This document shows, piece after piece, positions 38,701-51,444 of a stretch of 64,000 nucleotides of DNA. Made by a program: the position numbers and the translations under genes. The DNA lies in assembly GCF_003945595.2 (NCBI RefSeq), contig NW_024104428.1, positions 24,106 to 88,105 of the forward strand, written 5' to 3'. The first letter of the stretch is position 1. Each line of letters opens with the position of its first letter. The DNA is from Pipra filicauda (Eukaryota; Chordata; Aves; Passeriformes; Pipridae). The notes under the pieces were generated by a model. It saw nothing but the letters and a program-made list of their open reading frames with translations, was not told the origin of the DNA and did not search any database.

Positions 38701-38940
38701 TAAGCACCCTCTGTGTACCAGGGTGTCCTGCTCTTAGAGGTCCCCTCATGGGGGAGCCACATAGCCCAGAGCCCCTGGGAGGGGCTGGCAGTTGCTGTGA
38801 TGAAACCTGGTGCCCAGCTGGTAGAAAGGGGCTGTCAGCTCTGCGGTGTTGATTACCACCAGAAGTGCTATAATCACATCCCCGAGCAGGGTAAAGACAA
38901 CTTGTCTTTGATCCTCCTAAAAATTTTACTGAGTTGTTGC
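38701..38940 (+). other. C1-zinc-finger-like codon string, unproven
   Basis: In the frame starting at ATG 38713, codons at 38833-38868 read Cys-x2-Cys-x4-His-x2-Cys (residues 41, 44, 49 and 52 of a 76-codon frame). This is the zinc-ligand spacing of the second half of a C1 (phorbol-ester/diacylglycerol) domain, with GVDYHQKC close to the GLNYHKRC type seen in kinase families. Against it, the upstream His-x12-Cys-x2-Cys half is absent in this frame, no cysteine follows at the expected x7 position, and the frame soon ends. An AGG|GTAAAG donor-like site follows at about 38888-38895. It could be a fragment of a pseudogene or chance. I do not call a gene. Confidence 0.2.
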
Positions 38941-39912
38941 TGAGCTTTGCTAGAATGTGCCAGTGAGCTGAAAAAGAAGAGAAAATTAAATGTACTATAG
39001 GTACGGGCTAAGAGGTGGCAGTTCAGTTTGTCCAGTCCACATATAGTGTGGATTATCCTGAGCTTAATGGAGAAAACTCCCGAAATTCCTGGTTTAGCTG
39101 GGGGGTATGAACTCTTCTCAGCCAAACTTAAGCTAGATCTCCCAGTCCAGATTAGTCCCATGGCCAAGATACTTCTCCAGGTACGTCAACACAGCCACAA
39201 AGCAGCAGCTGATCTGGGCATTTGAGCAAGCAGTTTAGGGCGTGCTTGGGGACCAGTAAGAAGCTGTGGGTGCTCAGGCTCAGCAGGATGAATAGCAGTG
39301 TCCTTGGCTCCTACCTGACCCACTTTCTCCCCTGCCCATTCCTATGCATGGCCCTGGGCAGTGGTGGAAGTGTTCACCACAGGCAGGTCTGACATCTGTC
39401 CCAGGACACAGCAGAGAGCAGTAGTGCTTTTCCCTCCTCGCACTCCCACAGCCCAGCTGGGCCCAGCTGGCCCTACACACTCACAGGACTGGGAAAACAG
39501 ATGAATTACAGTCACTTAGACTACCTGAATTAAGCATTGAAGGTCTAAGCTCTTTAGAAGAGTTTTGCCTTTAGAGGGGTTTTCTCTGAATGCTGTTTCT
39601 CAGCAAGAACACAGAAACCTTTTCTGATCCAGCTGCTAGTCCAGCATACTTTACATGAGGCTACAATTTTGAGTGCCTCTCCATCAGTGCCATGCTTGTT
39701 ATCTATTGAGATAGGAATGCCTGTTCTTCTTTTCCAAACTATACAAGCAAGTGGATTTTAGTCCAAAACCAAAAAGCTGGTACAAAAGATGCGTAAATCT
39801 TAAGCTACCCCTATGCATCGAGCAGTCAACCTTCATTACATCTATTGTTTTTGTGTTCTTTGCATCTGAATTTTAGCCAGGAGAAATGTTGCCAGGGATG
39901 GTCATCTCTAGG

Positions 39913-39930
39913 AAAAAAAAAAAAAAAAAA
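39913..39930. repeat. A18 homopolymer
   Basis: Eighteen A follow CTCTAGG. There is no convincing retroposon body or polyadenylation signal upstream. Confidence 0.9.
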
Positions 39931-40408
39931 GAAATCTTTATATGGCAATGATCAAACACCTTCAGTGCAAGGAATTACTATCTGCCCGTGAATTGCTCAG
40001 CCTGGAGGGATCTCAATGAGTCCTGGGTGACTGAAAATAAATGTATTAATTTCCCTGTTTGCTTCCACTGGAAAGATTATCTATGGATAATTTCTACAAA
40101 GGTTTTCCCTCTTTGGCCCTTCCTAAGTTGTTTGTTCTTAGTTCTATGGAATCTACCTCCTGCTATTACGAATGTGGAGTACTTTGATTTAACATCTGCT
40201 AATTAATGTATGCAATTTTCTTATGGCTGTGCCTAAGCAAAATTGAAATACTATATCTCCTTCATTCCCTGTGATTTGGTTTGCATGGTCAGCCCTTGTT
40301 TAATAGCCCAGTTTAACTCATAACACCACATGGCTGAAGCAAAAATAAATCATCACAGAGTGAAATAAATACATTCAGAGGAGGAATAAGGATGACTGGC
40401 ATTCTGTG

Positions 40409-40480
40409 GCTTTGTTTTGTTGTTTTGGAGGTTCTTTTGTTGGTGATTGGTTGTTTTATTTGGTTGTTGTTTTTTTTTTA
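40409..40480. repeat. T/G-rich low-complexity tract
   Basis: About 70 bases are dominated by TTTG, TTG and GGTTG words and end in a T9 run. The strand asymmetry gives a Phe/Val/Leu/Gly-rich stretch in the overlapping frame, which is therefore not evidence for a protein. Confidence 0.8.
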
Positions 40481-42423
40481 AGATTATCAGGTATTGAAAT
40501 CCCAAGTGAAAAACGTATTCCTCCCTTTTATGCTCTTCTTCCTAATGAAAGTCAGACCATTTCAAGGCAGAGAAGAAGCAGAAAACAAAGAATATTTCTT
40601 GTTGATGGGTCAGTCGCAGTTTTATGTAGGCTGAAAAGTAGATTGTAATCCTGTGAAACGGCAGCATACTTTTGTTCCTCCCTCCCTGCCCCCATCCTGA
40701 AAACACACATGGTTTGACAAAATGCCACTAGAACGTGCTTGAAAACAGTGATCTCATTGTGAAGGCTGAAAACTTAGGGCTCAGTATAGCTGGATGATTG
40801 AGAAGCACAACATGCTCAACAGATGTAAAAACTGTATAATTCATGGCTTTCTCAAGTGGGGAATGAGCTTCCACAGCCAGTTACTAAACCGCTGCAAGAG
40901 GTGTAAAATATCCAGCGATTTCCTATGCGAGCGCACCAACTATTTCAGATATGCACAGACTACTTGTGAGTTTTGGCTAGTGGTCACTGGGGTTATTTCT
41001 CTCTGCTCTGTTCTGTACTTGTTTGGGGGTATTTTAATAAGAGAGGAGAGACTCAACATTTCATCCTTCATTTTCCTATTAAATGGTGAGATGGTGGGGG
41101 GGAAGGGAACGAGCAAACTGACCGACTTAAATCCCGAGAGAACTTAAAAAGGAGATTAAAAACCTCGGACTTCCCACTTGTCTCAGTGAGCTGGCAGGAA
41201 AGCCAGTTTAATCCAAGTGGGTTTGTTGTTCCCTTGGGTCTGCAATCCGGCATAGACCTCCCTGGCAGACTCTGCAGTTTTGGAAAGCTAAACTGAGGCT
41301 CGCACGATCCCTTTTCCTTTTTTTCCCAAAGAGTTTCCATCTCTTGCTTTCTTCTGAACCTCAAAACCCAAAATAAATGATTTCTGAAACTTTTCTTAAA
41401 ATTCCCAGATTTTTTCCCTTTAAATTAAGCTACTGAATATAGTTTCTGCAGGGCCTCACAGGGGAAGGCTGCTGAAGTGTCTTGCTTCCAGATCCAGCAG
41501 GCAGCTGGAAGACATTTTACCTTTCCATACTACAGGTTAGAATAGTGTCAAGGCTGCTCTAAATCATGCCCAGAGGACTTGCCATCCTGGCTGCACCTTC
41601 TCTCCAGCTTCAGACGTATTCTCCCACATGAGAACAGCTATCCCTGCTTTTGTAAAACTACATTTCAATACTGTCAATAGATGTGCCAGAAAAATAAATA
41701 GAATCAAATCAGTGCATGGGTACAATAGTGGGTGCCATATTGCCAGCATCTGATCAGAGAACAGAGTTAGCCTGGGAAACGGGAAAAAAAATAAATAATC
41801 AACCTTGGCCCATCAAATATGTCTCAAGATATGTGTGTTTTGAAGGAGGATCTCTTCACAAGAAGAACATGAATGAGACAGAATCATGGCATACTCACCA
41901 CCTACCAGGGTTTTGAAGAAGTCTTCCCAAATTAACATGCCTCTTTAATTTAGAAAGCAAAGAGCCTTCTAGGCAGCTTGCCATCCCTCACAGCTGTTGG
42001 CAGGTAGAAGAGGATGGAGCAGGAGATAAGAGCAGAAGAGTGAATATTCCTTTTGGGAATAGGCTGCCTCTGAAGGCAGAAGTTGATTTATAGATTTCAT
42101 TTGGCACCTGTCAGAGGTTATTGTGATACTCATAATGGCTGTCCCCTAGCATTGGTTTATCACTGCTGCCATGCAGTAGCTATTTGTGACAGTATTTTCA
42201 TGCAAAAACTCACTTAAAAAGACTTGTAACTTCCCCTCCGTCTTTACTGTTTCGGGTAAAAATTTCTCATACTCATTGAATGTCCAAACTGCATTATTAT
42301 TTCTGGCCACTTCTGAGGCCATCCACGTGTAAAAAATCATAGTTTGTTCAGCTGTTCAACACGGTCAAATTCTTTATTGAGATGGAATAAATCAGCTCCC
42401 CTTCTCTCCTCCTCTCTCTCTTT

Positions 42424-42451
42424 ATTTAATTCTTCAGATTTAATTCTTCAG
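42424..42451. repeat. 14-bp perfect tandem duplication
   Basis: ATTTAATTCTTCAG occurs twice head to tail (42424-42437 and 42438-42451), followed by a further ATTT. It is a small, probably recent slippage duplication. Confidence 0.95.
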
Positions 42452-45400
42452 ATTTGCTGAACACTGAACTCATGCCTCGCCCTAGTTGAAAAATTTTCAT
42501 TTCACATAACACAGGAATAACATGTCAGGAATAGTGAAATTTAACCATGCAATTAGTTTTCCTTTTTTTTCTTGGACCTCATGGAAACAGAGCAAAGTGC
42601 ATGTCTTCAAGTAGATACAGGGTCACAGTAGACAAATTGTCTCACTGGCTGTCAAAGAAAATCTTCCTATCCCTGCTTCAGGAAGGTGAGGGATTTTATT
42701 CTCCCTCTCCTCCAACTCATCTCCCTGATGCAGTTAACAAAACATTTGTCTGTCACGTTTTGATCTCCTTCCTCCACCTCAAGAAACAATCACACATTCA
42801 CACAGAAAGAGTGACTACTAGAAAAAAAAACTTAGGTGAAGATGTTTATGTTTAGGTCAGTATTACATGACTATAATTATAGAAAGCCTTTCCTACCAAC
42901 TTTGCAGGCATGAACATGCCACATTGCTGTAGGGGATGGCAGGATGAAGAAGTTGTAGTAGTCTGCAATAAGGTTACAGAGCCTTGGCTTTCCTCCAGAC
43001 TTCACAAGTTAAACTGCCTGGTTTCTCATTTGGAGAAAGGTTGGCAAAAACTAACAACACGTTTTGTCCCAAGTTTGCTTTATTTGTACTTTAGATAATT
43101 AAAAGAAAAAAAAAAAAGAAAATTCATTAGATTTTTACCTGAATTCAGCCTGAATGAATCCATATTCTGCATGGTTAATTCTTGTATTCCAAGACCAGGA
43201 ACATGCATCAAAAAATCACCCATTTAAATAAATCTTCTCAACTTTGTCAGGGTGCTCAGCAAAGCCAGGAGCATGTACACTTCTACTGCCACAAGCAGAC
43301 TTGGGGTAACTTAATACCAGATTTTAGAGGAATAGAAAAACAATGCAGTTAATGATATCCTAAAACTCTGAGCTTAAGAAACCCATTTTTATTGTCAAAA
43401 CTGACAAACACTAAGACTGCCTTACTGGCAAAGGTATGAGAAGGCTTATATTACGCACACATCGGTGTCCAAAATGATAAAAACTCTTCGTGACTTTTTT
43501 GGTTCAGAAAGGCAGAGGATACTTACTAAGAGGAACAAGTAACCCAGAAACAAAACACACAGATTCATTTAAGAAAGACACACAAAGTTTGCCCTGTGCT
43601 GCAAATTCAGAGTTATGAAAACAAGCATCGGTACAAGCATCACCAATGTTATCTCTTGACTTTGTCTCAAGAACAGGGCGTGTCTTTCTTATTAAGTAAA
43701 AAATACAGTAGTTGAAGTTATTGTGCGTTTTCATGTGTGTTCCTCCCTCTCCAGAGGAGCTGCAGTTAAAAATGAGATGATCATCCATCTCCATGGAAGA
43801 TAGAAGTCAGTGCTTGCATCAGGGAGCTCCCACTGGGATCAGTGCTTCCTACTGAAGGCTGTTGCATCTTCTGACTTTGTTACCTGAGCACTGGCTCTCT
43901 CCTCTGACAATAGCAAGAGCTAAACTCCCAGTATAGATGCTACAAGTCACATTTGGAGGACTCTCTTCTCTCCTAAACATGCAGAAAGGGTGGGGGTTGA
44001 CACAGGAAGAAATTCTAGGGGACAAAAGCACACTCTGAACAAAAGATTTGACAGTTCTGCTTTCTGTGACCTGTGTGGTCTGAAACTTAGTAGCCTGTGG
44101 AATTATCTTGGAGTTACTGTTACAGTTCAAACTGGCAGGACTACAAATGCTATCAGGTTCCTGTGGTAGAGAGGGGAATGGTAGGGGTGATGTTTCCATT
44201 CAGGGTCACCAGTCACTCATCTCCTCCTCAGCCATGTCAGGTCCATACCAAAATCTGTTAGCTGTCAAGGAACACTGTAAAACAACTTTACCTGCTGAAG
44301 CTCTTGATAAAAGGCAAAATGTGGGGGACCAAGGCAAACCTCGATTTGGTGAATGAGATTTGTCTTCTTGCTGGTTACTTATGTTTTGGAATCTGGCTTA
44401 ATCTGAAAGGCTTTGCCGCTATTTATATTTTTCCTGTATTTATAATCATCTGTGTAAGTATCTGGTGTTTGAGGACAGGCACTTTAAAAGTAGAAAGTAA
44501 ACACTGGCTCAACCCGTATTCCAAAATATTCTAAATAACAAAGTTCTTCTGAAAGCATATTGTGACCTTGCTTGGCTCATTGCTGCAGCATGATTACCCT
44601 CGCTTCTCTCTCACAAGGAGAGGTGAAAGTTGGATACTTCAGTCAAAATAAGCAGACTGGCTTGCTTAAAGACCTACTTACTTACTAAAGTAAACCCAAA
44701 ATAATGAGCTAACTTTGATTCTTAAATAAACATCTTTGAGATTGTTATTTTAACACATCTGGTAACATGAAATGACCTATTCTGAGTCGGTCAAGCATCC
44801 ATGTATGTAAGTCTCAAATCCTCACAAGCACAAAAGAAGCCACGCCAAATTCTTATTTTCCTGTTTCTCTTCTGCTCTGAATAATTTTAACCAAAAGTGT
44901 CACTGAACCTATTTTTTGACTAAATCCCTGCAGATTATGAATGAGAGAATAATTGTTGGGGTCTGCAAGATACTTCTATTGCATGGGCAAACCCAACAAT
45001 AAATCAAATTATTTTTATTCCCAGAGCCATTCAGATTCCCTTTTGCCACACCGGACTACTTGGGAATTTCACTGCTGGTGTCCAGGACAGTGATATATTC
45101 AGATAAGAGTTGTTATAAAGGAACTCTTGTACTCAGGGGAACTCTTGCCAGTACTGAAGAAGCTGTCCAAGAGCAATACCACTGCACGATGCAGGTCTAC
45201 TGGTTGAAGAAAGAAAGACTCAACTCCTGAACCCCTTGAGGATACCTAATACAAATTTCTGAAAATGCTCAAATTGATTCAATATATATTAATAGTTTTA
45301 CTGATCTGACAGTAGCTTAAATACATTATTGTTTAAGTTTGCCTTAAAATATTGTAGGGGTTAAATTTGTTGAAAGTAAGACAATTAAAGAATTGTAAGC

Positions 45401-47174
45401 ACAAAGTTTGGGTGAATAAAAACTACAGAGTTCCCATTTGCCAAGAAACAATATATCAAATTATGGCAAATCAGATAATTGTAAGAAGGTTTTTTTTATA
45501 CAGTAATACTGTATACTACATTATTACTCTAACCCTAAGCTTCCTGTATATGTAATTTGGGGGCATTATAGAACTTTGAATTCCTCATATGTCTTTAGCT
45601 GGTTTTCAAAGAGCTGGTTTTCCACAACTTCTGGCTTTTGTAACTCTCAGCAATGATGCACTCAAAGCTAATCCTGAAGTCGGAAAATCAGTTTATAACA
45701 TGATTCAAAAATGCTTTTGGGGATAATATTTTTTAAAAATATGTATCAATATTTATATAAACACATGTATACCCATCCCACAATAATACTAAACATGCAT
45801 TCATTGATTTAAAAGATCTGAACATCAATTTCTGCATTTCCTTTATATATATCTGCAGGCATTTTATAAACAAAAGCAATATTTAACTTTCAGTCCACTG
45901 TAAATCTTCTTGTTACTTTTACAGAATATTAAAGTGATAGTGAAATCTTTACTTTATAATGCCATAAAGTAAGCTTTTTTTTTCCTGAAAAACCCTAAAT
46001 TTCATGTGACCTTATAAATCCTTTATTAATTTGGTTGATTTGTGGTCTGGAATAATATGAATGGTTTCCAGGCAAACCCTTTCTTCTGTTGAACTGGTAT
46101 AATGAGCTTTACTAGCCTCAAAACTCAGAATCTCCCTTTTTAGTCAATATTATTTCTATGCAGCCGAGGAAGAACCTGTTATCAAAATGCAAGTTTACAC
46201 GATATCCTGAAGACTTCCAGACACTCTTTCCAATGTTAATAACTATTCCCCAGAGGGTATTTTGCTTAGCTGTCCTGCACTGTTCAAAGAAAGGAAGAGT
46301 CATTGCAGAAGTCTTTTTCACTTATCCAGCGGAGTTGATACACAAGTAAGTTCTGCAGTTCATTCAGACGGATGTCAGGTTTGCCAAAATGCATCAAACT
46401 TTAGATCCAGTCAAAGCAGGTTTTGGTCCATATGGTGTGTCACTAATACCAGTGTGGTCTTTGCTTATGGACTAGGGAAAGATTGGTAATTTTTTCAAGA
46501 TGGCACTATCAGAACCCTGAACCCCTTTCTGCCTGTGTGGTTACAGCGAATCAGAGAAAAAAGAGAAGATATTCTTTGATGATCCCACCAAGGACTGGTT
46601 GTTGTTTCTATTAAGCAGGACTTGTGAGCTGTACCAGGTGCTTCAGCCTAGAACTCTCACCAGTTACAGGGGATGCATTATCATTGAAATGTGAATATTT
46701 TACTGTATTTTATGAATATTTGACATGTCCCTGAACAAGAAGCAATCAGCATCCAGGAGCTAACCCAGTAAAGATAGAACTACCTCTTGCCTTTTGCTTC
46801 CTGCTCTGCTGCTACAATTTACCTAATTCACATCGGATCAGTCTATGGGAAGCTGTTAGTCCTCTGTGATCCCAAGGAAAGTTAATGACTCCCTTTAAAC
46901 TGCAGTAATTGATAAACGTGTTTTCCATTTTAACGAAAGCAAGTACTTTCTTCACATTTCCAGGATACAGAAAATGCCCAAAGCTCTTACATAAGTTACT
47001 GTAAATATGTTGCTAGGCCTGGTTTTGTTGAATTTGCTCATCCCGAGTAGTTCCCATGTATTACAAAGCATGAGTCAACATGAGCGAAGGTGGCAGGGAC
47101 TGGTTCCTAGGGGTGGCTTAATCCCTGCAGCAGCAGGGTTGTCATCTAAATTTAGACTAGAATTTGGGCAGCTA

Positions 47175-47225
47175 ATAGAGTAATTAATAACTGGAACAAA
47201 CTACCAAGTGCAATGACAGTGAGAA
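47175..47225 (+). mobile_element. possible ancient CR1/L3-type scrap
   Basis: GAGTAATTAATAACTGGAACAAACTACCAAG resembles the region of old CR1-like elements in which an x-ATTAA-x-xx-TGGAACAA-xx-TACC word pattern encodes the conserved His-Trp-Asn-x-Leu-Pro stretch. The similarity fades after about 45 bases. It could be the worn end of a very old insertion or coincidence. Confidence 0.25.
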
Positions 47226-47619
47226 GTGACAGTTTTGGGCTACTTTGGCATCCCTACACTACACCACACCTGCACCACTGAGGATAGTTGAGTATTGCAT
47301 AGACAGGAGGAAATAGTTGTACATTCAGCTTACTCTGGTTCAAGTTCACAAAAGAGCTGTGGAATGAACCCTCAAGTTGGTTTCCTCAACAACTTTACTG
47401 CTTTCTCTCAGGGGAATTGGGAGAAGAGTTTGAATGGTGATTCAAGGATATTATTACTGGAATTCTCTGGTAACCTGGCTCAGAGTTTAATCACCATTAC
47501 CCATGAGTGCCAGGTTGAGCTCATCACCCAGCATGAGAACTGTTGGCCAGAATCAAACCTATGCAAGAAGAGTCATGTTTACAAGCAAAAGAAAATATCA
47601 TTTCTGGGAGGCAGTTGTT
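47226..47619. other. unique sequence, no gene recognised
   Basis: A frame of 115 codons (47295-47642) is open here but runs into the tRNA-like element, has no recognised domain, and is probably chance. Confidence 0.5.
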
Positions 47620-47692
47620 GCAGAGCTGTCTCCAGTGGTTAAGGGCGTGCACCAAGAGATCCTCAAGGACAGACCACAAGTTCAAGACCCGC
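47620..47692 (+). mobile_element. tRNA-like SINE head, class II tRNA spacing
   Basis: From a T8-like base at 47627, the invariant D-loop GG falls exactly ten bases on (47637-47638), inside CAGTGGTTAAGGGC. That is a good RNA polymerase III A box close to the Leu/Ser tRNA type. A B-box/T-loop match, AGTTCAAGACCC, follows at 47679-47690. The distance from T8 to G53 is 53 bases, eight more than a short-arm tRNA and suited to a tRNA with a long variable arm. The 5' T-stem ACAAG pairs poorly with CCCGC, but the mismatches are the kind expected from G-to-A decay. The tail to about 47780 is unassigned. It is likely the head of an old amniote SINE; a tRNA pseudogene is the alternative. Confidence 0.42.
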
Positions 47693-49913
47693 ATTCCTCT
47701 GACTGTAACAGCCTACAGCAGGTCAGAGACTTACTGGCTCCTCATCACCCATGATCTGACTCCAATTACACCAGTTCTTGTCCTTTCCATACAAGATTAT
47801 AGATGTAGAATTAAGCAGAATTAGAAATAGGTAACCTCAACCCAAACTGCAAAACCTGAGATTCTCTCAAGTTGCTTCTCCAAGAATCCCGAGGTGGAAT
47901 TCTGCCCCTGAGTGACAGCCTTCAAGGTTAGGCTTGGTTTTGGCTATGCACTCGAGTCTTGCACTGTGTTCTCATTTGCTTTCATAAGCTCTATTCAGCA
48001 CTGATAGCCCTTGAATATAGATGGTTCCTCTGTCAGCTGCAGGACAGAGTCCATGAAATTCAGTATCAGCTGAATCCACGTTGGTAACCACCCTAAGGCA
48101 CTCACACTTTTGGGGATCTGTACAGACACACAGTTAGATCTTAAAAAACAAGCAATCAGGTAAGTAGCCATCTCAGGAACTTTTCTGTGGAAAGAGATGG
48201 TAACAGAACTTTGACTGTATTTACTTTATGTTGACTAAGAGAAGTCATCTGGTTCTTTTCTAGCTGTGGAGAGCAGTCAGCTGCTACCACGGTAAAGACA
48301 AGACACTGCCCAGAGCAGGATTTTTAACAACTTCAGGTGCTTGGCTGTCAGGTTCAATTACAGGTTTTTTGTTAAACACCAAGTGGTTGCTCTGAGGAAG
48401 TTAAAAGTCCACAACAGGTGGTGGAAGGAACCCAGGACTCCAATGCTTAATTTGTTGCATACTCACTTTCTGAAATTTAAGAGCACAAAGGAGCCACTAA
48501 AGAAAGTCAGACTTGCCTGACAAAGCTATCAATGCTATATGCAGGAAAGGTGCAGGTATACTTGCATAATGTGTGTGAAATAAGAAAATAATATGTGGTC
48601 TTAACACAGGTTTTTCTCCCACCCTAAAGCCCAGGCCTCAGGGAGAAAAGAATACATGTTAACCACGTACTCCAGATGCTTCCAGGAAAGAGTTTCCCTG
48701 TGATCCCAAGAGCATCTGCTTGTAAATTTGAAAGATGACTATCCCATTCCAAATGGACTGCTTTAATAAATATGATTGCTAAGAAAACAACAACAAAAAA
48801 CAATGAACTCCAAGCCTACACTTCAAGAAGCTTAACTGTGAACTGGTAAAATCAATATGAAAATCATATCCGAAATTAATTGGAAACAATGAATTATGCA
48901 CTACCTTTTTCCCCCACTTCAAATGTGATTTTAAAGTGCATGGGAAAGGCTGTGGTTACATTTAAACCCTTTTCCTGGCCAAAGACCACTGTTACCATGT
49001 GTGCCCTTCCCTAGGGACTATGTCTGGAGTCAGGTTGAATCAGGGATAAATTTGTCTTCTTTCCTCATTTTTGAGCCTCATCCTACTCCTCAAACAGAGC
49101 TGTGCAAGGCAAAACACAGAGGGAATAATGAAGGCAGACCCAGGGTCAAACCAGAAGTGCTGGTGCTCAGACATCTTGCAGGAACCAGGGACAAAGCCCA
49201 GGATAGGACAGCTCTGTTTTTTGGCATAATCTGCCTGTTGCTCAGGAAACCATGTCCTGGTTACAGCTTTACCACACGACATCATATCTTTTTTTATAGC
49301 TGGGTCTGGCATGCCATTGATAACGTCATTTTGCAGCACAGCCTTCCCAAAAAGGAAGGTGCAGGAGATCAGGAAGTGGTACAGCAGTTTTTGTGGGATG
49401 GTCCGAATCAGCACCTTTCCAGGACCATGGTCATTCTTAAGTTTGCCTGTGCTCCAGGGTGGACAGGAGCACATCTTTTGAGTGCTCTTTGTCAAAGCTT
49501 CTGGAGCCAACTATTGTCATGGCAACCCTTGCATGTGGAGGGTACCATTTGTTGGGTTCTGCAGGGTCTCAGCTAGACTGTTACCTCAGTGGAAGTTAGG
49601 TCACCATGGCACCAGACAAATGGCTTTCAGAGAAAAGCATCCAGAAAGTTGGCACACATGTCATTTCAACCATTTTGACATTGGTCATTTGTGTAGATTC
49701 AGACTGAAAGAAATCTGACTTTTCACAAAAGGAAATTCTGAAAATAATTAATCTGGCCTCAACTTAAATATCCATTTGGACAAAACAAGGCCCACTTTTT
49801 CCTGCATGGTGACTATTTTTTCAAGCAGAGGCAGATTCATACAAGGTAGAAGGAAAGAAAAAACCCATTAATTTTGGGCAAACAGAGTATTTTAGTTAGA
49901 AAAATGCTATAAA

Positions 49914-49926
49914 CCCCCCCCCCCCC
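49914..49926. repeat. C13 homopolymer
   Basis: Thirteen consecutive C stand out in AT-rich surroundings. Such runs vary in length and are error-prone in sequencing. Confidence 0.9.
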
Positions 49927-50295
49927 AGCGATGTCTGAAACTCATCTCTGCTAAATGCTTTTATTTTCACAAATGACCATTTTCTAGGGTAAATTCAGCC
50001 ACGGTGCTGGCATAGGGCAGAACCATGTTTATGTGACCCACTGTCCAAAAATAATAGCTGCATCAGTAGCTGGCACTGATATAAGCAAACAGCAGAAAAT
50101 CAAAGGTGACAGGTGACAAATGACTAAAGAGGAAACACTAGGTCGAGTAAATCTGCTACAAACACACAGGTTCAAGTAGTCTGTGCCTGAGATCAGGCAA
50201 GTAGTAGTTCAAACTTCTAATTCACAAAAGGAAAAAGGATATCACATAATTAATCATCTATGCAAAGAGTCATTGATTTCCAACCGGGGCAGTGA

Positions 50296-50312
50296 TTTTT
50301 TTTTTTTTTTTT
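50296..50312. repeat. T17 homopolymer
   Basis: Seventeen T, equal to A17 on the minus strand. No retroposon body could be recognised on the minus strand beyond it. Confidence 0.9.
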
Positions 50313-51428
50313 GCACGGGAAGGGTTTGAAACAGCAAACCACATTATGGAAAGTAAATAGTGCACCAGCAACATTATTAGATACTCCTGTCCATATTTCT
50401 AAAGGCACACACAAACAACGTAAAACGTTGCACACAGGCAAGCTGCACAGATGTCTTTAAAAAAAAAAAAATCCACAAGACTGGCAGGGAAAAGGATGGT
50501 TTTACTTCTCAGTGTGCCAGTCATCATTAATCAGCCTCACAGAATTGCTGCCATCTCCACACGCTATAGATCCAAGAGCCACGCTCTCGCCAGCACATAC
50601 ATGGGCCTAGACCCACTGACTCTAGAATTTAATGCAAAGCATACTTTCAGCATCAAGAGGCATATTTCCCTGATCCTGAAGAAAAGTTGCCTGCCTTCTG
50701 TTCTTAAAACAAACGGTGTTGTTCCACATCTCCAGAATACTGGATATTTATTTCGTAACGGTTGTGTATTACAGTGATGTATGCTTACTATAAAAAATGC
50801 TGAAGTGATATATTTCCTAATTACATTCTGAAAGAATTCACATCCAACACCAGAATCTGAACCACCTCCCAGAAGTAATAATAAGGGTCTTCTCCACTAG
50901 CCTGGGAGGGAATATAAACCCACAAGTCACAGAAATTTATATTTTAAATTCTTTCTAGAGGATAATGTGCCCTCTTAGGTGGCTCTTGAATACATGGAAA
51001 GGAGCCCACAGGATTCCTGCCGTTAATTTTGACAGTCTTTGGATCTGTCCCTATTGTTTCATTAAAAACTGGAAATAATTTGAACCATACTGTAGCAATG
51101 CAAGCATAATTCACTGCAGTCCAAGCCTCCTATGGGGATAGAAGCATAAATTCATGTTATGTGAAAGGGACATAATCCATAACCGCATCCACAAGATGGC
51201 TCTGACCAGAATAACATTATTGATCAGAAAACCACCTGCCTTCCCCCTTCCCAACACAGTCATGCACATGGCACAGCAGCTGTTCGTCGGGAGGCTTCTT
51301 TCCCACAGTCCTCCTAATTTGTGCCTATCACCCATGAGCATGCACACAGAGCCCTTTGGCTTCCATTTGCTGGGTCTCTCTGCTAATCCAGAAAGCCAGA
51401 CATTAAAAAAGCTATTAAATACATGAGT

Positions 51429-51444
51429 AAAAAAAAAAAAAAAA
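51429..51444. repeat. A16 homopolymer
   Basis: Sixteen A are followed by TAAAAATGG. No associated element was recognised. Confidence 0.88.

Larger units (their letters stand above)
38941..47174. other. repeat-poor sequence, no gene recognised
   Basis: More than 8 kb have no recognisable element. A GC-richer patch at 39240-39480 carries a minus-strand frame of 66 codons with no family resemblance. Frames of 96-117 codons occur near 40794-41147, 43504-43794 and 43849-44199, all unfamiliar. AT-rich stretches dominate from about 45,240 to 46,060. Confidence 0.6.

Noticed and set aside
49001..49576. 191-codon plus-strand frame with a 156-codon frame opposite
   Set aside because: Neither product shows a domain, signal peptide or family resemblance, and both strands are open, as in other chance frames here.
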